NCBI GenBank assembly: GCA_011763485.2
Contig: JAANSK020286934.1
Span: 1-20,213 of the forward strand
DNA: 20,213 bases
Source of the DNA: Isoetes engelmannii
Lineage: Eukaryota > Streptophyta > Lycopodiopsida > Isoetales > Isoetaceae
Reading direction: 5' to 3'
Under the pieces are notes generated by a model that saw only the letters and a list, made by a program, of their open reading frames with translations, was not told where the DNA came from and did not search any database. The translations under genes were made by a program, and so were the position numbers. Below, in pieces: positions 14,578 to 20,213 of the stretch; within the stretch, counting starts at the first letter, position 1, and each line of letters begins with the position of its first letter.

Positions 14578-17006
14578 ATGGGCAACCATCAGGGGCATGA
14601 AGAGGACGAAGAGTTTATTTCCGCTTGCAGGTACGTATCCTTTGGCTAACCTGTATTTGAAGCCCTTTTAAGTGCTCTCAGCTGGCTTGTGTTAATTGCA
14701 GAAAATTTACAGAGGCAGAGCTTCAAGACATAAACAGGTTGTATAGATCCTTGGCTGCACAATCTAAAAGCAATGGTCAATATGTTACGGCTTCTGTTTT
14801 CCAGGCAAGCTTAATTATGAAGTAACAGCTAATGTCGTTTTTTCTTTGGCTTCCCTATATTGTTTTAAATTTGGGAGAGCCTTCTTGTCACTTGAACTTT
14901 TGAACTAATTGAATGGCAATATTGGACCGATTTGTTGAACATAGTAACACAGTATCAATAATCTCGAAATAAGTTCCAACTCTCAAACTCCTCCTAGGTT
15001 TTCGGCCGTCTTGCTTCCATGGGTATGGCTTATGAGGATTTTCTGCAGGCCTACTTCCAAATCCATGGTTCTCTTGGAGCTAGAGCATTCGATCTTGCTA
15101 TCCAACTCCGGAAGGATCAGCAGCTTCTATATAAGGATTTTGTTATTTTAAAGGTTAGTTATGGTTTTGTCGAAAATAATGTCTCTGTTGTTAGTCTAAA
15201 CTCCTTATGATGTATAGGCAAAGTATGAGAAGGGAGATCCTGAAGAAATTGAGAAGATGATATATCAATTGCTGGATTTAAATGGAAATGGCATTGTTGA
15301 AAGGTGGTCTCTTCTTCTCGTGGTATCTGCTTCTTTTCTTAGCTGAAGAACAAGTAGTGTGCGTCTCTAACAAGATGATATATAATTGCTGGATATAAAT
15401 GGAAAAGGGCATTGTTGAAAGGTGGTTCTTTTTTCTTGTGGTATCTGACTCTTTCCTTAACTGGAAAATGAATAGTTGTACCCCGTACTCAATCCATCAC
15501 TGTCACTGCATAGGCCTATCATGCATTTTGAATTGTTCCATATTGTTACCATGACTCCTGATCTTATACAATTATTTTACTAAAATAAAGCTTTTATGAA
15601 GTTCGCATTATTACTGTTCCAATTTCACGTTGAATAATACACAAGAACTTCTAAATCTACTATGAAGCATATTCTTATGCCTTGTCGTTGCAGGATTGAA
15701 GTTGAGTCAGTGGTTCTTTCAATTCTTGAAAGTGTGCTGGGTCCAGAGGATGCATTTCCAGGTACAGTACCAGAAAACATCATCCAGGCTTTCCTAGGAT
15801 ATGCTGATTTTGCAGAAACAGCCAATGGTTCATGTATGTCAATTGAAAGTTTTCGGAAGTGGTGCATGTTAGTGCCATCAGTCAGGAAGTTTCTCATGGG
15901 TCTTCTCCAAGCTCCGGAAGGTGACCAGCTTGTTTTCAGCTTGTTTTTATAATAATAATTTGCATACAAAATCATATAGATACGAGCCTCAGGTGCATGG
16001 ACTGGAATGAGACTTGATATTTTTCTGCATTGTTTGCGTGTGTATATATTATGGAGAATTGACAAAAGGACATGTAGAATTTTTTTGTCAAGGCAGCATG
16101 TTAATACATACATAAAATCCAAATATGCCATCTAAACTTTCGCTTACCTACCTTCAGTGCAGGTACACGTCTATGGCAGGTTCCTCAACTTTTGAGCCCA
16201 GACGATATGCATGGGAAAACAGTTCTTAGAAAGGAGCATGCATGGCACATTTCTGGTTTACTGCAACTGCAGGAAGCTGAGAATTGGGTGCTTCTTTATA
16301 ATAGCTCGAAAAATGGGCTTAGTTTCAACACCTTTTTGAATAATGTTGGGTGGGTGAAATATTGTTAGGACGGAAAGCCATCTGTTTAGAGTTTCTGTTG
16401 TTTATCACTAATCGATAGCCATTTTTCAGGGTTGCCCAGGGGAGTACTATTCTCGTAGTTAAAGATAAAGAAGGCTGCATATATGGAGGTTATGCATCTC
16501 AACCTTGGGAAAGACACAATGATTTCTATGGTGATATGAAGTCTTTTCTGTTCACTCTTCAGCCCCAGGCTGCGCTTTATCGTCCATCTGGCACAAACAC
16601 CAATTTGCAATGGGTATGCACTGAATCTAATCTTTAATATGACTGTTTGTTTATAACTAGAATAATTGCTATTTGGCATGTTTTGCAGTGTGCATATAAC
16701 TTCACATCAGAAAGCATTCCAAATGGAATTGGATTTGGTGGACAAATTAAACACTTTGGACTATTTTTATCAGCCAGCTTTGACCATGGGCATACGCGCC
16801 ATAGTGCAACATTTTGCAACCCACCTCTATCAACAAAGCCAGAAATTGTTCCAGATATTATAGAATGTTGGGGAATATTGGTAAAAGGAGATGGAGATCC
16901 TAATGGCATTCAACGTGGTTTAAAGGGTACAATATTAGAAAGGTTCAAAGAGGAGCGCAATATGCTTAATATGGTTGGAGTTGCCAATGCAAGTGATTCA
17001 ATATGA
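14578..17006 (+). CDS. EF-hand and TLDc domain protein, eight exons, complete
   Basis: Exons: 14578-14630, 14702-14804, 14998-15153, 15218-15303, 15694-15920, 16163-16349, 16430-16613 and 16689-17006. They join in frame into 437 residues plus TGA. The start gives M-G-N-H-Q-G, a possible N-myristoylation signal (inference). Residues 124-135 (D-L-N-G-N-G-I-V-E-R-I-E) form a canonical EF-hand loop with acidic or Asn ligands at positions 1, 3, 5, 9 and 12, so one calcium site is likely. The TLDc domain spans about 215-396, with K-E-H-A-W near its start, then G-L-S-F-N-T-F-L, Y-G-G-Y-A-S-Q-P-W, G-I-G-F-G-G, F-G-L-F-L and I-I-E-C-W-G. The tail R-F-K-E-E-R-N-M-L is also seen in plant relatives. TLDc proteins of animals are linked to oxidative-stress protection and V-ATPase regulation; the plant members are poorly characterised. 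The gene looks intact. An AATAAA lies at 17299-17304. Confidence 0.95.
14805..14997 (+). other. Probable GC-AG intron (TLDc intron 2)
   Basis: Exon 2 most naturally ends ...S-V-F-Q at CAG/GCAAGC (14804/14805) and the next exon begins after CTCCTAG at 14998 with V-F-G-R-L. The donor matches the plant consensus except for C at position 2, as expected of the rare GC-AG class. A GT donor nine bases upstream (TCT/GTTTTC, 14795/14796) would also keep the frame, losing V-F-Q, but is a weak match. Both may be used. Confidence 0.65.
15254..15350 (+). repeat. Tandem duplication of exon 4 end, functional copy
   Basis: This holds the last 50 bases of TLDc exon 4 (the EF-hand part), its GTGGTC donor, and the first 47 bases of intron 4 (to about 15350). 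It recurs 118 bases further on at 15372-15467. Confidence 0.88.
15372..15467 (+). pseudogene. Fossil duplicate of EF-hand exon 4 inside TLDc intron 4
   Basis: The sequence AAGATGATATATAATTGC, then GGCATTGTTGAAAG and the same GTGG donor and intron start, copies 15254-15350 with scattered changes. One base is lost (ATATCAATTG becomes ATATAATTG) and one is gained (GGAAATGGC becomes GGAAAAGGGC), and a TAA lies between them. It has a donor but no acceptor of its own, so it cannot work as an internal exon. It is a decayed partial exon duplication. Confidence 0.85.
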
Positions 17007-17218
17007 GATAATTTCTACCATAATGCCATGCATTTGCAAATAAGCAATTTTACTTTGCAAATTAATTATCCCCTTGCAAATTTGATCCCAAGATGCTGCT
17101 TATTGAAAAGCTTTAATTTGAAATGCATTACCACGTTTCCCAGATTTTATTTTCAAAACAGAGATCAGCATTCTCATGGCCAATTATCACTTATTTAAGA
17201 TGTTAATGCAGGTTGAAA

Positions 17219-17263
17219 CATTTCCCGGTCTTTGACCAATGCCTTAAATCATTTCCCGGTCTT
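17219..17263 (+). repeat. Short direct repeat in the TLDc 3' region
   Basis: CATTTCCCGGTCTT occurs twice, starting at about 17219 and 17250, in the presumed 3' untranslated region upstream of the AATAAA at 17299. Another small local duplication. Confidence 0.6.
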
Positions 17264-17298
17264 AAAACTTGCCTTGTGATGTGCTTAGAAGTTACTAA

Positions 17299-17304
17299 AA
17301 TAAA
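17299..17304 (+). terminator. Candidate poly(A) signal, TLDc gene
   Basis: AATAAA lies 293 bases after the TLDc stop codon, on the coding strand. Plant poly(A) signals are degenerate, so the true cleavage site could be elsewhere. Confidence 0.4.
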
Positions 17305-17309
17305 GCATT

Positions 17310-17870
17310 TTGTGAATTTTGTTACTTTCTTGTTGTGCTAAAAAGAGCAAGCACATACCGTAAGAAAATGCTTCTGTTAGGATTGGACCTTTGATGCCGG
17401 CTTATTTCCCATGTTTTTGTTGCAGCTTAAAAACCACAGCATCCTTGAGAAATTAAAGTGCCTTTGATTATAGCATTAGTTTGCTCATTAATATATATTA
17501 TAAAAAATTTTAAATTTCATGCATTCAATATTCTTTTATAGTATTCAATAGCTGTTTGTATTGTGTTAAAATGCATAAGCGCATCAAGGTTCAAGATTCC
17601 AGCCTCAATTAGTATTATTATGATCAATTGCAAGAAAGATAACATATAGCAAATGGGAGAAAAATGTGCAAATGAACATCGACTCCAACACTAAGAAAAT
17701 ACTTAACCAATATATGATTGGAATGCGCACATTGAATTTGAAAATGTGCCTCGGTTCTAGACCCTGTTCCATGTTCCTAAAAAAATGACAAAATATTGCA
17801 TAAATCTGGAAAAAGAACCATAGTTATCTAGCAGCAGAGAATCATAATAGACCAGAGACCAGAGATTACT
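17310..17870. other. Intergenic, between convergent genes
   Basis: AT-rich sequence between the 3' ends of the TLDc and SAXO-type genes. No open frame, RNA or repeat was recognised apart from short A/T runs. Confidence 0.5.
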
Positions 17871-17874
17871 AATA

Positions 17875-17880
17875 TTTATT
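17875..17880 (-). terminator. Candidate poly(A) signal, SAXO-type gene
   Basis: The minus strand reads AATAAA 98 bases beyond the SAXO stop codon, a plausible position for a plant 3' end signal. Confidence 0.45.
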
Positions 17881-17977
17881 TTCAGATTCCAAATGGAGAA
17901 ACCTAAGATCTTCTTCACAGTTGAATAAAACAAATATTGTATGAAATCTTGGGAGGCTCTGGAAGGGAGTTGGGCCT

Positions 17978-19108
17978 TCAGTAACGGAAATGACCCTTGC
18001 TATAGATGCTAGGCCTCGGTAGAAGTACTGCTTGGCAGCGTTTAACAGGAGGTGGTTTTAGGTAGTCATGGTGGTAGGTGGTCTCACCATCAAAGGACCC
18101 TTCACACTTGAGACCGGCGCTGTATCCCTCCCCTCGCTTCGGCCTGCGGGTCTCCCAGGCTTTGAAACGTTCATGGTATGTGGTCTCACCATCAAAAGGG
18201 GCACCAGATGGACCCAAAGAAGATGGATGCTTTGAAGGAGGCATTTTTGGATTCAAGGGTTTGGGACAATAGCCCACACCATAGGTGGTCTCTGTGTAAA
18301 AGGGTCCACATTCTAACCTTGCTGGGCTTTCCATTCTTCTCAAAGGTCTTGACATCTTTGATTTATCCCAGTAATCAACCTTATAAGTAGTATCATCTTT
18401 AAAACCTCCATTACTCAATGATTTTGGTGGTGGCCTCATAAGAGATCTCTTCATTGCAGGCCATTTCACATAATCAGTGTTATATGTAGTGATGTCTGAT
18501 AACGGACCATCATCTGTCTTGGATTCAGGAGGCCTATAAGGGTCCCTTTTTGCAATTGGCCATTCAGGAAATTTCTTTATGTACTCAGATTTTAGGTTTG
18601 GATCATAATGCACGTTTAAAATTTTTGGACATTTATGAGCTCCGCAATCGCACACTTGGCACATACAAAGCCCAGCCTCCTCCTGCATAGAATAAAACTC
18701 CCTTCTGAGACAAAACTTTTACATACTATCTAACTCTGTATCTTTGCTCCAATAATATATTATCTAACTCTGTATCTTTGCACCATAATGCACTGTCTTT
18801 GCATTTACATTGCTTCCACCTGTATCCAAATTGTTTGACCAATTATGTTTCATCCAACGTTCTTTCCATTTGACAGAATGCTTGGGTAGAATCATTTCCA
18901 TTCTGACTGCTAAATCTAAAGGACAGGCCAACGATTTTTCCGTTTGACAGAATGCTTTGGTAGAATCATTTCCAGTTTGAACGTTTCAATTTTCCACCTG
19001 ATCATGCCGCAAAGAAAACATAGAATTTGATGAAAAGAAAGATGAAGAGAATCATACCCCGCTGGCATATCGGTTTGATGTTGCTTCCTGTGTGAAGGTC
19101 CCGGCCAT
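17978..19108 (-). CDS. SAXO-type stabiliser of axonemal microtubules
   Basis: SAXO proteins are microtubule-inner or microtubule-associated proteins of cilia and flagella. Exon 2 (18682-17978) carries the diagnostic Cys motif C-x-C-x-x-C-x-C-G-x-H-x-C followed by P. Five modules with a T-T-Y core follow at a regular spacing of about 34 residues (S-D-I-T-T-Y-N-T-D-Y-V-K-W-P is the clearest), preceded by a degenerate one (S-E-Y-I-K-K-F-P-E-W-P). These are the Mn repeats that bind and stabilise microtubules. I favour a two-exon model: ATG at 19108 (context GACATGG), 17 codons (M-A-G-T-F-T-Q-E-A-T), GTATGA donor at 19057, intron with a CTATGCAG acceptor, then E-E-A-G-L-C-M-C. All is in phase, giving 251 residues. 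The alternative is an ATG at 18688 overlapping the acceptor, giving 236 residues with no intron. It should be expressed in developing motile sperm (inference). Confidence 0.92.
18727..18790. repeat. Two-copy tandem repeat, period about 34, in the SAXO intron
   Basis: TATCTAACTCTGTATCTTTGC, followed by C/A and ATAAT, occurs twice in a row (starting near 18727 and 18761). It lies inside the proposed SAXO intron. Confidence 0.75.
18864..18980. repeat. Two-copy tandem repeat, period 74, in the SAXO intron
   Basis: TTTGACAGAATGCTT, then GGTAGAATCATTTCCA, occurs at about 18869-18901 and 18943-18975 with few differences. TGACAG starts at 18871 and 18945, an offset of 74. Also inside the proposed intron. 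Confidence 0.8.
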
Positions 19109-19198
19109 GTCTGATGCTTCGCTCCACCAAAATAGGGTTTCCAAATGATTTTCCCTCCAATGCTTTCCAAGGTGGCGTATCGAAGGGGCACCCACCGT

Positions 19199-19207
19199 GC
19201 CACGTGT
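19199..19207 (-). promoter_or_regulatory. G-box/ABRE-like element upstream of the SAXO gene
   Basis: The minus strand reads ACACGTGGC, containing the palindromic G-box CACGTG and matching the ACGTGGC core bound by plant bZIP factors of the ABRE type. It lies about 90 bases upstream of the proposed ATG at 19108. It may be in the promoter or the 5' leader. Function is inferred from the motif alone. Confidence 0.4.
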
Positions 19208-19299
19208 TCCTTGGCACTTCTTGGCAAAGGAGAAATTCCAAAAGATTTTATGTATTTTTGTATGTATAAAGGATGAATGCAAATACCCGATATATTGAG

Positions 19300-19920
19300 G
19301 ACAACATTCAGATGTTTCCTCTGTCTCTATCCATGCTTTAGCTGTAGCAATGGGTCCACAGTGCCTCAAAGCGTGTTGGAAGGACAAACAAGCTCAATGG
19401 TTCTCCCGATAGAATTTACAGGCACACAAGTGCATACAGGTATGCACGAAGGAGGAGCACGATGAATTGAGGCAGTACCTTGATGCTTGCTTCCTTAGCA
19501 AACTATGGGATGCAGATGCTCTGACATATGTTAAGATGACACACTATCGGCAGCAGGTCAATCTTATGCTCGCACGAGGCCCACACCATTACCTGCGCAC
19601 CCATTTACCCATGAAGAATTGCAAACTGGTAGCTTCTATCTGCACGGGTACGCATCGCCTCCACATTAAGACATGATGATGGACTCGGGAAGCACACGAG
19701 GATCTATCAGTGTTGCCAGCAGGGCGCCATTGAAGATGAATGCCATGTTCTTCAGACCTGCCCAGCATACACTCATATCCGGGCACAGTATGCTCAGTTG
19801 GTTCTGTCTGGCCAGCGAATGCATGTGCTATTAGACACGACCTCCGTGGGTTTATTGGGATCATACCTTCAAGAGGTCATGGATGTACGAACTCAGCTGT
19901 ACCCTTCGATGCAGTATTGA
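19300..19920 (+). mobile_element. 3' end of a second LINE (C-terminal coding part)
   Basis: The frame from about 19303 reads H-A-L-A-V-A-M-G-P-Q, L-K-A-C-W-K-D-K-Q-A-Q-W-F, a TAG near 19410, then K-E-E-H-D-E-L-R-Q-Y-L, M-K-N-C-K-L-V-A-S-I and T-G-T-H-R-L-H-I, the usual R-T-G-x-H-x-L block before the terminal knuckle. After two TGA codons (19674-19679) and a frameshift near 19690 the frame resumes as C-C-Q-Q-G-A-I-E-D-E-C-H-V-L-Q-T-C-P-A-Y and ends at TGA 19918. The C-x-x-C is reduced to C-C, but H-x-x-x-x-C is kept. The 5' part, including reverse transcriptase, is absent, so it is 5'-truncated. It abuts the promoter side of the SAXO gene, on the opposite strand. Confidence 0.85.
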
Positions 19921-20213
19921 ATTGTGCTATACAGTTGTACAGTCTATCAGCATACTTATTACTGCTAGGTTTTTCCCTCGCCCTTTGGGGCCGAGGTTTT
20001 TTAATCCTGACAGTAATACGCTTGCTGCTCGCTTTCAAGGGGGGGTTCACCGTTTTTTTCCGTATAACCCATGTGCATGCACAGGGAGGGGTTTTTCTTG
20101 ACCCATTTATGTACATATATGTTCGGTGGGGGGTCTTTTTTTTTAGGGTTTTGGGCACTAGCCTAGGTAAAATTTATTCGGAAGGGTCAAAATTGGCTCC
20201 TCAAAAATCCGTA
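19921..20213 (+). mobile_element. 3'UTR of the second LINE, to the window edge
   Basis: After the LINE stop codon comes a short GC-rich stem-like motif (CCCTCGCCCTTTGGGGCCGAGG, about 19976-19997), a G7 run near 20038 and other G-rich runs, and T-rich runs, but no poly(A) or short-unit tail before the window ends. The G-rich runs recall the G tract at the end of the first LINE. No other coding sequence was seen. Confidence 0.55.

Noticed and set aside
15625-16131. 168-codon minus-strand open frame
   Set aside because: It lies opposite TLDc exon 5 and flanking introns, where the + strand has clear family motifs and splice signals; it is a shadow.

Overview
The window is nuclear DNA of a land plant that makes swimming sperm, most likely a fern (a lycophyte or bryophyte is possible). 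Two things suggest this. A multi-intron gene of the plant TLDc/EF-hand family lies beside an axonemal-microtubule protein gene of the SAXO family, which seed plants without flagella generally lack. The surrounding DNA is AT-rich, intron-bearing and full of decayed non-LTR retrotransposons. No bacterial, organellar or viral genes were seen. Coding density is low, and most long open frames here are accidental.

Layout. 1-1.5 kb: AT-rich DNA with no gene recognised. 1.5-1.7 kb: a 10-bp inverted repeat and a 32-bp tandem repeat. 2.2-5.36 kb: a decayed LINE on the + strand, preceded by a staircase of nearly perfect tandem duplications (107, 50 and 118 bp) and ended by a G-rich tract and a CAAATA/CAGATA tail. 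5.4-7.1 kb: low-complexity, gene-poor DNA. 7.17-7.44 kb: a convincing two-exon coding fragment of unknown family. 7.4-10.2 kb: no gene, one TTTGTACGA repeat cluster. 10.24-11.25 kb, - strand: fragments of ARC6, the chloroplast-division J-like protein, with exons out of order and broken reading frames. 11.25-14.57 kb: mostly empty, with one possible orphan exon and a 98-100-bp tandem duplication. 14.578-17.006 kb, +: a complete eight-exon TLDc gene encoding 437 residues. 17.978-19.108 kb, -: a SAXO-type gene, probably two exons. 19.3-19.92 kb, +: the 3' end of a second LINE, with its 3'UTR running to the window edge.

The TLDc and SAXO genes are convergent, with 971 bp between their stop codons, so they do not share a promoter. 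They are the only two genes that look intact. I see no operon-like system. The most distinctive features are structural: the scrambled ARC6 copy, the overlapping staircase of duplications in front of the LINE, a fossil duplicated exon inside a TLDc intron, and a probable GC-AG intron. Small local tandem duplications of 30-120 bp recur along the whole window.
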